A DNA stretch of 64,000 bases, from assembly GCF_003367355.1 (NCBI RefSeq), contig NZ_CP031413.1:2932001-2996000 (forward strand). Direction: 5' to 3'. Position numbers and translations under genes: made by a program. This DNA is from Lysobacter sp. TY2-98 (GTDB lineage Bacteria > Pseudomonadota > Gammaproteobacteria > Xanthomonadales > Xanthomonadaceae). The first letter of the stretch is position 1. Each line of letters starts with the position of its first letter. The notes under the pieces were generated by a model. The model made no database searches and was not told where the DNA came from. It saw nothing but the letters and a program-made list of their open reading frames with translations. Shown one piece after another: positions 1 through 8,374 of the stretch.

Positions 1-28
1 GCGAGCGGTGCGGCAGTTGGGACGGGTA

Positions 29-1174
29 ATGCGGACGGGCCTCGCGGTCGCCATCGTGCTGCTGCTGGCGGCCTGTGACGCGGCACCGCCCCCCGCGACG
101 CATGCCCCGGTCACGCTGGGCGACAACGCCGTCGCGCCGATGCCGGCGGGCGACGACCCGCTGCCGCAGCCGAACGACGACCTCACCGGTACGCACTGGC
201 CCGCCGCCCGCGTCGAGCGGGGTCTCGCCGAAGTCAGCTGCGAACGCGACGACAGCGACGACGCACCGCGCGCCCTCGATTCGCTCGAGTTCTATCCGCT
301 CTACGACGCGCTCGCGTCGTGTGCATCGACCGGTCTGGTGCGCCTGCACTACAGCGGCCGCATCGATGGCGGCTTCACCGAACTGATGCGCCGCGTCTCC
401 GCGATGGCGCAGCGCATGGATCTGCCGGAACGCCTGCTCGACATCGATTCCGCCGGCGGTCACGTCGAAGAGGCGATCCGCGCCGGCGATGCGCTCGCCG
501 ACGCGAAGTGGACGGTGCGGGTCAAGAAGGACGCGAACTGCCTGTCGGCCTGCGTGCTCGTGCTCGCGGCGGCGGACGATCGCATCGTTCACGGCAATGT
601 CGGCGTGCATCGCCTGATGCGTGATCGCTCGAATGCCACGTCGCGCAGCGAACTCAACGACGAACTGCGCAACGTCAATGCCATGGTGCGCGACTACTTC
701 GAACGTCACGGCGTCGCGCTCGCCGTCGCTGACCTGATGATGACGGTGCCGAATCGTCGCCTGCGCCTGCTCACGCCGGACGAACTCGACGAATACGGCC
801 TGGTCGGTCGCAACGCCGCGCAGGACGATCTCGATCGCATCGTGATCCGCCGCAAGTGCGGCGAGGATTTCATGCGCCGTCGCGACGCCTTCCAGCGCCA
901 GTTCGAGGCGCGCTGCGGCGTCGACGAAAAGCCGTGGGACGAAGTGACGCGTTGCGGCCTCGACCTGCGCGAGGCCTACGGCTTCCCGGATGCGAAATGC
1001 CCGGACGAGACGCCGCTCGCCGATGCGCAGCGACGTCTCGATCTCGAAGTCGCGCGACAGGCGGAACTGGCGGCGGCGACCGCGCGGACGGAATCGACCG
1101 CGGCCGCCGAAGGGCCGACAGTCGCCGAGACCACGCGGCCTGCGCACGGCGTCCCGTCGCGCGGCGCACCCTGA
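29..1174 (+). CDS. ClpP-fold lipoprotein, periplasmic
   Basis: This is a predicted lipoprotein of 381 residues. The ATG at 29 is preferred over a GTG at 8 because it gives a short hydrophobic leader ending in a lipobox (LLAAC, Cys16). The middle of the protein resembles the periplasmic ClpP/crotonase-fold proteins of the COG3904 type: a DSAGGHVEEA segment is followed by CLSAC, where the serine would be the nucleophile, and by VGVHRL. The C-terminus is Cys-rich and then Ala/Glu-rich. Substrate and role are unknown, and protease activity is only inferred from the fold. It stands alone and converges on uppP across a shared terminator. The lipoprotein call is firm; the ClpP-fold call is moderate. 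Confidence 0.7.
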   Translation: MRTGLAVAIVLLLAACDAAPPPATHAPVTLGDNAVAPMPAGDDPLPQPNDDLTGTHWPAARVERGLAEVSCERDDSDDAPRALDSLEFYPLYDALASCASTGLVRLHYSGRIDGGFTELMRRVSAMAQRMDLPERLLDIDSAGGHVEEAIRAGDALADAKWTVRVKKDANCLSACVLVLAAADDRIVHGNVGVHRLMRDRSNATSRSELNDELRNVNAMVRDYFERHGVALAVADLMMTVPNRRLRLLTPDELDEYGLVGRNAAQDDLDRIVIRRKCGEDFMRRRDAFQRQFEARCGVDEKPWDEVTRCGLDLREAYGFPDAKCPDETPLADAQRRLDLEVARQAELAAATARTESTAAAEGPTVAETTRPAHGVPSRGAP

Positions 1175-1203
1175 TCGCTCCGATCTTGGAGGCTCAAAAT
1201 ATC

Positions 1204-1235
1204 GAAGGCCACGAGGCTTGCGCGTCGTGGCCTTC
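1204..1235. terminator. Bidirectional terminator between the lipoprotein gene and uppP
   Basis: A perfect 11-bp stem (GAAGGCCACGA with TCGTGGCCTTC) encloses a 10-nt loop and lies between the convergent 3' ends at 1174 and 1256. A-rich and T-containing flanks fit intrinsic termination in both directions. Confidence 0.75.
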
Positions 1236-1255
1236 GTCATTGCGGATTCCGGGGA

Positions 1256-2086
1256 TCAGCTGCCGGTCGGCACCAGTGCGAGCAACGCGATACCGAGCAC
1301 CACGCGGTAGATCGCGAACGCGGTGAAGCGATGCGTCTGGATGTAGCGCAGCAGCCACTTCACCGACACGAAGGCGGTGATCGTGGACACCACGAAGGCG
1401 ATGCCGAGCGCACTCCAGTCTTCGCCGGCGACGCCGCCGTCCTTGATCAGGTGCAGCAGCTCGTAGCCCGTTGCCGCGAACATCGTCGGAATGCCGACCA
1501 GGAAAGCGAATTCCGTCGCCGCCGCGCGCGACGTCGTGCCGGCGAGCAACGCGACGAAGATCGTTGCCGCCGAACGCGACGTCCCCGGAAATACACCGGC
1601 GACGACCTGCGCGACGCCGACGAGCAAAGCGACCGTCCAGCTGATGGTCGTGCGCTCGCCGATCGCCGCCGCGCGCTTCGCCGCGAACACTTCCGCGATC
1701 ACCATCCACACCGCGCCGATCACCAGTGCCCACGCGACCGGCGTGACTTCGTCGGGCAGCTGGAAGCCGAGCTTCTTCACCACCAAGCCCAGCACGGCGG
1801 TCACCAGGAAAGCCGCGCCGAGCTTGATCGCATAGTCCCGCGCCGGCTGGCCGTGCACGTCGGCATTGCCGCGGCCGACGAACGACATCGCGAGCTGCCA
1901 CAGCCGTTCGCGGTAGATCGCGACCACGGCGAGGATTGCGCCGGCCTGGATCGCGATGTTGAAGAGATCCGAGCGATGCCCGAGCCAGCGCTCCGCGATC
2001 AGCAGGTGGCCGGTGCTGGAGATCGGCAGGAACTCAGTGACGCCCTCGATCACGCCGAGCAGGAGGGCTTGCAGGAAGTCGGGCAT
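1256..2086 (-). CDS. uppP: Undecaprenyl-diphosphatase UppP (BacA)
   Basis: This integral membrane phosphatase (276 residues) dephosphorylates undecaprenyl diphosphate. That recycles the lipid carrier used for peptidoglycan and other surface polymers and gives bacitracin tolerance. The N-terminal motif EGVTEFLPISSTGHLL is diagnostic of the BacA family, and the second catalytic motif appears as PGTSRSAAT (usually PGxSRSGxT). Length and multiple membrane helices match the family. The ATG at 2086 directly follows an in-frame GTG and is taken as the start. The gene is divergent from the diguanylate cyclase gene. Confidence 0.96.
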   Translation of the reverse strand: MPDFLQALLLGVIEGVTEFLPISSTGHLLIAERWLGHRSDLFNIAIQAGAILAVVAIYRERLWQLAMSFVGRGNADVHGQPARDYAIKLGAAFLVTAVLGLVVKKLGFQLPDEVTPVAWALVIGAVWMVIAEVFAAKRAAAIGERTTISWTVALLVGVAQVVAGVFPGTSRSAATIFVALLAGTTSRAAATEFAFLVGIPTMFAATGYELLHLIKDGGVAGEDWSALGIAFVVSTITAFVSVKWLLRYIQTHRFTAFAIYRVVLGIALLALVPTGS

Positions 2087-2241
2087 CACATGCGCCTGGC
2101 GAAATGGAGGAGCGATGGTACGGGGCGGCCACGGGGGACGTCAGCCAGAGCACGATGGCGGCCGCACGCGTGTGAACGGTTGGGCGCCGGCATGCGCCCG
2201 CCGCTCCAGCGCCTCGTGCCGGTGCCGATACCGGTAGCGGA

Positions 2242-3402
2242 ATGCGTCCGGCTGCCGCCATGAACGACGCCGACCGCCCGCGCGATCCGCGGACGAGCGG
2301 ACGTCGCCTGATCGATCTCGTCGCCAGCGGCGAGCGTCGTCGTCGCCTGCGTCTCGTGCAATGGCTGATCGCGACACTGGTCTACGCCGGCACGGCGATG
2401 CTGCTGCTCGCCGGCGTCCATCAGGGCTGGATGTGCGCCGCCAGCGTGCATGCGTGGATGGGGTTTATCGCCGCCGTACAGCTCGCCAGCTACATCGCGC
2501 TGCGCAGCGGTTGGAGCGAGCGCTCACGCGATCCCTCGCTCACCATCTGGCAGCTCGGCCTGGGCGTGGTGGCCGTCAACTGGGGCTACCTGATCTGCGG
2601 CCCGATGCGCACGTCCGCACTGTTCCCGCTGATGGTGATCTTCGCGTTCGGCGCGTTCGCGCTGCGCTGGCGGCAGATCGCGATGCTCACGGCGTTCGCG
2701 GTGGCCAGCCTCGTCGCCGCGGTGGCGCTGCGCACCGTGCATCCGGAGTGGGCGACGTCGGAGCACGTGGTCGATCCGTTCCGCGTCGACGTCAACAACG
2801 TGCTGATGATCCTGGTCGTGCTGCCGGCGCTTGCGGTCATCGCGGCGCGCCTGTCGAGCCTGCGCCAGAAACTGCGCGACCAGCGCACCGCATTGGGCGC
2901 CGCGCTCGCGCAGGTCGAGCGCCTCGCCGTCAGCGACGAGCTGACCGGCCTGCCCAATCGACGTTCGATGCAGGCCGAGCTGGAGCGCAGCATCGCGACG
3001 TCCGAACGCGGCATCGCCCCGTTCTGCGTCGGCATCCTCGACATCGACCACTTCAAGGCGGTCAACGACGAACTCGGCCACGCCGCCGGGGACGCGGTGC
3101 TGCGCAACGTCGCCTGTCTCGGCCGCGAGCAGATGCGTGGCACCGACGTGCTCGGGCGCTGGGGTGGCGAGGAGTTCCTGCTGGTCACGCCGGGCGGGAC
3201 GGATGCGATGACGGCGGTGCTCGCGCGCATCCGCAAGGCCGTAGCGGCGGGGGCGCATCCGCGCCGACGCGTCACGCTCTCGGCGGGCGTCGCGGTGCAT
3301 CGCGCCGGCGAAGACGCCGATGCGCTGTTGGCGCGCGCGGACCGCGCCCTCTATCGCGCCAAACACGCGGGACGCGACCAGGTGGCGATCGACGGCGACT
3401 GA
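2242..3402 (+). CDS. Membrane diguanylate cyclase (GGDEF)
   Basis: This protein of 386 residues should make c-di-GMP from GTP. The N-terminal half (about residues 30-200) has several hydrophobic helices and acts as a membrane sensor of unknown ligand. A short coiled coil leads to a GGDEF domain (about 225-380) with the active-site motif GGEEF at 308-312. An inhibitory I-site RxxD (RGTD, 299-302) lies exactly five residues before it, so product feedback inhibition is likely. There is no EAL domain. A second in-frame ATG six codons in (MNDAD) could be the true start. It precedes glnA by 190 bp, but glnA has its own promoter. Confidence 0.92.
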   Translation: MRPAAAMNDADRPRDPRTSGRRLIDLVASGERRRRLRLVQWLIATLVYAGTAMLLLAGVHQGWMCAASVHAWMGFIAAVQLASYIALRSGWSERSRDPSLTIWQLGLGVVAVNWGYLICGPMRTSALFPLMVIFAFGAFALRWRQIAMLTAFAVASLVAAVALRTVHPEWATSEHVVDPFRVDVNNVLMILVVLPALAVIAARLSSLRQKLRDQRTALGAALAQVERLAVSDELTGLPNRRSMQAELERSIATSERGIAPFCVGILDIDHFKAVNDELGHAAGDAVLRNVACLGREQMRGTDVLGRWGGEEFLLVTPGGTDAMTAVLARIRKAVAAGAHPRRRVTLSAGVAVHRAGEDADALLARADRALYRAKHAGRDQVAIDGD

Positions 3403-3408
3403 AGCGAC

Positions 3409-3425
3409 TGCACCGTTGTGGTGCA
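3409..3425. promoter_or_regulatory. NtrC binding site 1 upstream of glnA
   Basis: TGCACCGTTGTGGTGCA matches the NtrC consensus TGCACYANNNTGGTGCA at 13 of its 14 defined positions. It starts 6 bp after the diguanylate cyclase stop codon and about 110 bp upstream of the -24/-12 element, a normal enhancer distance. Confidence 0.85.
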
Positions 3426-3440
3426 AACGCGCTCATCTGG

Positions 3441-3457
3441 TGCACCGGTCTGAAGCA
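3441..3457. promoter_or_regulatory. NtrC binding site 2 (weaker) upstream of glnA
   Basis: TGCACCGGTCTGAAGCA matches the left NtrC half-site at 6 of 7 positions and the right half-site at 5 of 7. Its centre is 32 bp (about three helical turns) from site 1, the face-of-helix arrangement expected for cooperative NtrC binding. Confidence 0.6.
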
Positions 3458-3517
3458 GCGGTTTGCCCGGCCCGTCCTCCGACCCTTATCGATCAATGGC
3501 TTGCGCGGCGGCTGCGG

Positions 3518-3534
3518 TTGGCATCGTCCTTGCT
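3518..3534 (+). promoter_or_regulatory. Sigma-54 (-24/-12) promoter of glnA
   Basis: TTGGCATCGTCCTTGCT has the invariant GG and GC separated by exactly 10 bases and differs from the TTGGCAC-N4-TTGCW consensus mainly at one position. Transcription should start near 3545, about 50 bp before the glnA ATG. Confidence 0.85.
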
Positions 3535-3593
3535 GTGAAAGCCGCGTCTGCGCACTCCCGCGCCGCGACCCCCTGCCATCCCTCGGAGCCGCC

Positions 3594-5003
3594 ATGTCCC
3601 TCGAGAACGTCGAAAAGCTCATCCGCGACCACAAGGTCGAATTCGTCGACCTGCGTTTCACCGACATGCGCGGTGTGCAGCACCACGTGACGTTCCCGGC
3701 CAACATCATCGAGCCCGGCCTGTTCGAGGACGGCAAGATGTTCGACGGCTCGTCGATCGGCGGCTGGCGCGGCATCCAGCAGTCCGACATGGTGCTGCTG
3801 CCCGATCCGTCCACCGCGTTCCTCGATCCGTTCACGGCGGACCCGACGCTGGTGCTGATCTGCGACATCCTCGATCCGACCACGATGCAGGGCTACTCGC
3901 GCGACCCGCGCGGCATTGCCAAGCGCGCCGAGGCGTTCCTGAAGTCGAGCGGCATCGCCGACACCGCGTTTTTCGGTCCGGAACCGGAGTTCTTCATCTT
4001 CGACTCCGTTCGTTTCGCGAACGAAATGGGCCACACCTTCTTCCACGTCGATTCGGAAGAGGCGCACTGGAACTCCGGCACCGAATACGCGGGCGGCAAC
4101 ACCGGTTACCGCCCGATGGTGAAGGGCGGCTATTTCCCGGTCGGCCCGCTCGACTCGCTGCACGACCTGCGCGCCGAGATGTGCAAGACGCTCGCCGCCG
4201 TCGGCCAGGAAGTCGAAGTGCATCACCACGAAGTCGCGAACGCCGGCCAGTGCGAGATCGGCGTCAAGTTCAACACGCTGGTGAAGAAGGCCGACGAACT
4301 CACGACGATGAAGTACGTCGTCAAGAACGTCGCGCATCGCAACGGCAAGACGGCGACCTTCATGCCGAAGCCGCTGGTGGGCGACAACGGCTCGGGCATG
4401 CACGTGCACCAGTCGCTCGCGAAGGGCGGCACCAACCTCTTCAACGGTGACGGCTACGGCGGCCTGTCGCAGATGGCGCTGTGGTACATAGGCGGCATCT
4501 TCAAGCACGCGCGCGCGATCAACGCGTTCGCGAACTCGACGACGAACTCGTACAAGCGACTGGTGCCGGGTTACGAAGCGCCGGTGATGCTCGCGTATTC
4601 GGCGTCGAACCGTTCGGCGTCGTGCCGCATTCCGTATGTCGCGAATCCGAAGGCGCGCCGCATCGAGATCCGCTTCCCCGATCCGATGAACTCGGGCTAC
4701 CTCACCTTCGCCGCGCTGATGATGGCGGGCCTTGACGGCATCAGGAACCAGATCGATCCGGGCGCGCCGAGCGACAAGGATCTCTACGACCTGCCGCCCG
4801 AAGAAGAGAAGAACATTCCCACCGTCTGCCACTCGCTCGACCAGGCGCTCGAAGCGCTCGACAAGGATCGCGACTTCCTCAAGGCCGGCGGCGTCTTCAC
4901 CGACGACTTCATCGATGCGTACATCGCGCTGAAGATGAAGGAGGTCACCGCGTTCCGTGCGGCGACGCATCCGCTCGAGTACCAGATGTACTACACGATC
5001 TGA
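3594..5003 (+). CDS. glnA: Glutamine synthetase, type I
   Basis: GlnA (469 residues, the usual GSI-beta length) forms glutamine from glutamate, ammonia and ATP and is the main entry point for ammonium. The ATG at 3594 begins the family-typical [11 protein letters not shown]-terminus. The beta-Grasp motif [13 protein letters not shown] and the catalytic [11 protein letters not shown] region are present. The adenylylation loop DLYDLPPEE has its target tyrosine at 398, so activity is probably controlled by GlnE-type adenylylation. Upstream lie a sigma-54 promoter and two NtrC sites, so expression should rise under nitrogen limitation. The amt and ntrBC genes lie 7 kb and 20 kb downstream. Confidence 0.99.
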   Translation: MSLENVEKLIRDHKVEFVDLRFTDMRGVQHHVTFPANIIEPGLFEDGKMFDGSSIGGWRGIQQSDMVLLPDPSTAFLDPFTADPTLVLICDILDPTTMQGYSRDPRGIAKRAEAFLKSSGIADTAFFGPEPEFFIFDSVRFANEMGHTFFHVDSEEAHWNSGTEYAGGNTGYRPMVKGGYFPVGPLDSLHDLRAEMCKTLAAVGQEVEVHHHEVANAGQCEIGVKFNTLVKKADELTTMKYVVKNVAHRNGKTATFMPKPLVGDNGSGMHVHQSLAKGGTNLFNGDGYGGLSQMALWYIGGIFKHARAINAFANSTTNSYKRLVPGYEAPVMLAYSASNRSASCRIPYVANPKARRIEIRFPDPMNSGYLTFAALMMAGLDGIRNQIDPGAPSDKDLYDLPPEEEKNIPTVCHSLDQALEALDKDRDFLKAGGVFTDDFIDAYIALKMKEVTAFRAATHPLEYQMYYTI

Positions 5004-5032
5004 TCGCTTGGGCGATCAGTCAGTTGTCCCCG

Positions 5033-5062
5033 AACGGCCCGGCACGCGAGTGTCGGGCCGTT
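5033..5062 (+). terminator. Terminator after glnA
   Basis: A 13-bp stem (AACGGCCCGGCAC with GTGTCGGGCCGTT, one A-C or wobble position) with a GCGA tetraloop follows the glnA stop by 29 bp. T-rich sequence comes after it. Confidence 0.8.
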
Positions 5063-5158
5063 TGCGTTGGCTTTTGCTGTTGCATTGCACAAAGAAAATC
5101 AGCATTCGCGCGCTAACTGACTGATTTAGCTGCGAGACGCGTAGCACGCGCACAGCTT

Positions 5159-5188
5159 TGTTAAAGCGCAGTGACTTTGCCTTTAACA
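5159..5188. promoter_or_regulatory. Inverted repeat upstream of the TonB receptor gene
   Basis: TGTTAAAG (5159-5166) and CTTTAACA (5181-5188) form an 8-bp inverted repeat with a 14-bp spacer. It lies in an AT-rich patch about 85 bp before the receptor start, in a 268-bp intergenic region, so it may be an operator or part of the promoter. No regulator can be named. Confidence 0.35.
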
Positions 5189-5271
5189 GCGTGTTAACGT
5201 CGGGTCGTGGCCGCTTCCGGCGCATTTCGCCGTGCAGGGCGCCACAACTTCCACTAGGGGAAATAAACACA

Positions 5272-8200
5272 ATGACCGCACCACGCTACAGCTTGCAGCG
5301 CAATGCGCTGTCGGCGGCGCTTGTGACCGCCCTTGCGTTCACCGCCACCTCTGCTTTCGCGCAGGACTCGAACACCGCGTCGGCCACCGCCCAAACGGCT
5401 GCTAAGGACAGCGCTGACAAGGCGACGACCGACAAGCCCAAGGAACTCGACAACATCGTCGTCACCGGTTCGCGCATTGTCCGTGACACGTACAACTCCG
5501 TGTCGCCGGTGCAGGTGATCACCCGCGAGGAAACCACGCTTGCCGGTTTCAACTCGACCACCGGCGTGCTGCAGAGCACCGGCGTGACGGGCGGTGCCGC
5601 GCAGGTCAACAATGCGTTCGGCGGCTTCGTTACCGACGGCGGCCCGGGCGCGAACACGATCTCGCTGCGTGGCCTCGGTGCGACGCGCACCCTCGTGCTG
5701 CTCAACGGCCGTCGCGTCGCGCCGGCTGGCTCGCGCGGTTCGGTCGGCTCGGCCGACCTCAACGTGCTGCCGAACTCGCTGATCGACCACATCGAAGTCC
5801 TGAAGGACGGCGCGTCGTCGATCTACGGTTCGGACGCGGTTGCCGGCGTCATCAACATCGTGACCCGCAAGAAGGTCGACGACTTCCGTTTCGAAGGCCA
5901 GTACAACGCGACGGAAGACGGTGGCGGCGACCAGTCGCGCTACTCGATCGCGTGGGGCACCAGCGGCGACAGCTTCGACGTGTCCGGTTCGTACGAACAC
6001 TACAACCGCAACGAGCTGACGCTCGGCGACCGTGAGTGGACGCGTTGCAACACCGACTACCGCGGCAATGGCATCGGCGGTCTGTGGGGCAGCGGCGACA
6101 CCATCGACCCGCTGACCGGCAAGCCGAAGTGCTATCCGATCACGGGCACCGGCTCGAACGGCGTCACGATCAACACCATCGGTACCAACACGCAGACCGG
6201 TGTCGCCGCACAGGGCGCTACGGGCACGACGTTTAACCGCTGGCGTCCGAACTCGGCAGTCACCACCGGCCTCGTTGGTTTCGAAGGCGTGGGTGGCGGT
6301 CAGACGACCAACACGAACATCCGCGACACGTTCGATCCGCGCATGCTCAACCGCTCGCTGATCTCGCCGGTCGAAGTCGATACCCTGTTCCTGCAGGGCA
6401 GCAAGGACCTCGGCTTCCTCGGCGGCGCGACGGCCTACTTCGAAGTGTTGGGCAACCAGCGCAAGTCGTCGCAGACCGGCTTCCGTCAGCTGTCGCTCGA
6501 CTACATCAAGGGCAGCCCGCTGATCCCGACGAACCTGCAGTCCAGCACGTTCTCGGGCCCGACCAACACGTCGGGCGGCCGTAACGTCGGCGTGCGCGCC
6601 TTCATCGGCTTCGGCAATGACACCAGCAGCCAGGACGTCGACTTCTGGAAGGGCCTGGGTGGCCTGCGCGGCAACTTCTTCTTCGCCGACTGGACCTACG
6701 ACGCGTCGATCAGCAAGTCGACCTCGGACGCCACGTACACGCAGCAGTCGTTCCTGACCGATCGCCTGGCGCAGAGCCTGAACGTCGTTGCGTCGGGGAG
6801 CGGTTTCGCCTGTGTCAATCCGGCCAATGGCTGCGTTGCCGCTCCGCGTCTGACCACGGCGACGATCGCCGGCCAGCTGCCGCAGGATTGGGTGAACTTC
6901 GTGTTCCGCCCGGTCGTCGGCACGACCAAGTACGAAGAGAGCACGGCGAACTTCAACGTCACCGGCCCGCTCTTCAACATGCCGGGTGGCAAGGTGCAGG
7001 GCGCGTTCGGTCTCGAGTACCGTCACGCCAGCATCAACGACACCCCGTCGATCGATTCGCAGAACGGCAACCTCTACAACCTGACCTCGTCGGCGATCAC
7101 GCGCGGCTCGGACTCGGTGTGGGAAGCCTATGGCGAAATGGAATTCCCGCTGCTGGCCCACGTGCCGGGCGCTGAAGAGCTGAGCGTCAACGTGTCGGGT
7201 CGCTACACCGACTACCATTCGTACGGTTCGGACACGACCTACAAGATCGGCGCGCTGTGGACGCCGGTGAAGTGGTTCTCGTTCCGCGCGTCCTACGGCA
7301 CCTCGTACCGCGCCCCGGCGCTGTTCGAGCAGTTCCTCGGTGCGACCAGCGGCTTCCTGAGCAACCAGAACGATCCCTGCAACAACTACGGCACCGATCC
7401 GACCTCGATCCGTGCGAAGAACTGCGCCAGCGAAGGTCTCGCGCCGAACTTCGTCGCGACGCAGTCGGTCGCCGTGCTGACGGCAGGTGGTGCGGACGCC
7501 GGTCTGAAGGCGGAAACGTCGAAGAACCTGACCACCGGCATCATCCTGCAGCCGGAGCTGCCGACGGCCTGGGGTGATCTGTCGTTCGCGGCGGACTACT
7601 TCGACATCGTCGTCGACAACGGTGTCTCGCGCGCCGGTGCCACCAACATCCTGCAGCTCTGCTACGACGATCCGCAGTTCCGCAGCGGTGGCGGCTTCTG
7701 CCGTCTGGTTGATCCGCGCAATCCGACCAGCCAGGCGCTGACGGTGCACGACAGCTACGTCAACCTGTCGCAGGACAAGGTGCGCGGCTGGGACTTCACG
7801 CTGCGCTACTCGCACGACATCGGTCCGGGCACGCTGCGTGCCACCACGCAGCTCACGCACTTCCTCCAGCAGGCGAACAAGCTGTTCGCGGACGATCCGC
7901 TGGATGACGTCAACGGCACGCTCAACAACCCGGCCTACGCCGGCACGATGGACGTGACCTATAAGGTGAAGAACTGGCAGGGTCGTTACGGCCTGGAGTG
8001 GATCGACAACATGGACAGCGCCGACTACCTCGGCCTGACCGCGGCCCAGCGCCAGGTCTTCAACTTCAGCGTGCCGAACTACTACCTGCACAGCGTGTCG
8101 CTGCAGTACACGGGCGACAAGTGGCAGGTGACGGGTGGCGTGCGCAACCTCGCCAACAAGACGCCACCGGTGATCTCGTCGGGTGCGTACAACCGCGTCG

Positions 8201-8274
8201 GCAATGCACCGCTGTACAGCGGCTACGACTACGTGGGTCGTACGTACTTCGTGAACATCCAGAAGACGTTCTGA
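5272..8274 (+). CDS. TonB-dependent outer membrane receptor
   Basis: This 1000-residue outer membrane receptor takes up a bulky nutrient with energy from TonB. The start at 5272 gives a signal peptide cleaved near AFA-Q (about residue 30) and has an AGGGGAA ribosome site upstream. A TonB box-like LDNIVVTGSRI segment is followed by the plug domain (SLRGLGATRTLVLLNGRR, then IYGSDAVAGVINIVTRK). A long beta-barrel ends in the C-terminal Phe needed for BAM assembly (QKTF). The substrate is not shown by sequence. The S9 peptidase gene immediately downstream suggests peptides, as in other Lysobacteraceae receptor-peptidase pairs. A strong terminator separates the two genes. Confidence 0.95.
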   Translation: MTAPRYSLQRNALSAALVTALAFTATSAFAQDSNTASATAQTAAKDSADKATTDKPKELDNIVVTGSRIVRDTYNSVSPVQVITREETTLAGFNSTTGVLQSTGVTGGAAQVNNAFGGFVTDGGPGANTISLRGLGATRTLVLLNGRRVAPAGSRGSVGSADLNVLPNSLIDHIEVLKDGASSIYGSDAVAGVINIVTRKKVDDFRFEGQYNATEDGGGDQSRYSIAWGTSGDSFDVSGSYEHYNRNELTLGDREWTRCNTDYRGNGIGGLWGSGDTIDPLTGKPKCYPITGTGSNGVTINTIGTNTQTGVAAQGATGTTFNRWRPNSAVTTGLVGFEGVGGGQTTNTNIRDTFDPRMLNRSLISPVEVDTLFLQGSKDLGFLGGATAYFEVLGNQRKSSQTGFRQLSLDYIKGSPLIPTNLQSSTFSGPTNTSGGRNVGVRAFIGFGNDTSSQDVDFWKGLGGLRGNFFFADWTYDASISKSTSDATYTQQSFLTDRLAQSLNVVASGSGFACVNPANGCVAAPRLTTATIAGQLPQDWVNFVFRPVVGTTKYEESTANFNVTGPLFNMPGGKVQGAFGLEYRHASINDTPSIDSQNGNLYNLTSSAITRGSDSVWEAYGEMEFPLLAHVPGAEELSVNVSGRYTDYHSYGSDTTYKIGALWTPVKWFSFRASYGTSYRAPALFEQFLGATSGFLSNQNDPCNNYGTDPTSIRAKNCASEGLAPNFVATQSVAVLTAGGADAGLKAETSKNLTTGIILQPELPTAWGDLSFAADYFDIVVDNGVSRAGATNILQLCYDDPQFRSGGGFCRLVDPRNPTSQALTVHDSYVNLSQDKVRGWDFTLRYSHDIGPGTLRATTQLTHFLQQANKLFADDPLDDVNGTLNNPAYAGTMDVTYKVKNWQGRYGLEWIDNMDSADYLGLTAAQRQVFNFSVPNYYLHSVSLQYTGDKWQVTGGVRNLANKTPPVISSGAYNRVGNAPLYSGYDYVGRTYFVNIQKTF

Positions 8275-8291
8275 TGCAGTAGCGGTAACCG

Positions 8292-8327
8292 GGTCCCGTC
8301 GCCGCGTGGCGGCGGGACCTTTTTTTT
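8292..8327 (+). terminator. Intrinsic terminator after the TonB receptor gene
   Basis: A 12-bp GC-rich stem (GGTCCCGTCGCC with GGCGGCGGGACC, one T-G pair) has a GCGT loop and is followed directly by eight T residues. It is a textbook Rho-independent terminator. Confidence 0.95.
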
Positions 8328-8374
8328 GCCCAGATCGCGCGCCACGCACGGACGCGCCTCGCTCCGGAGCATCC

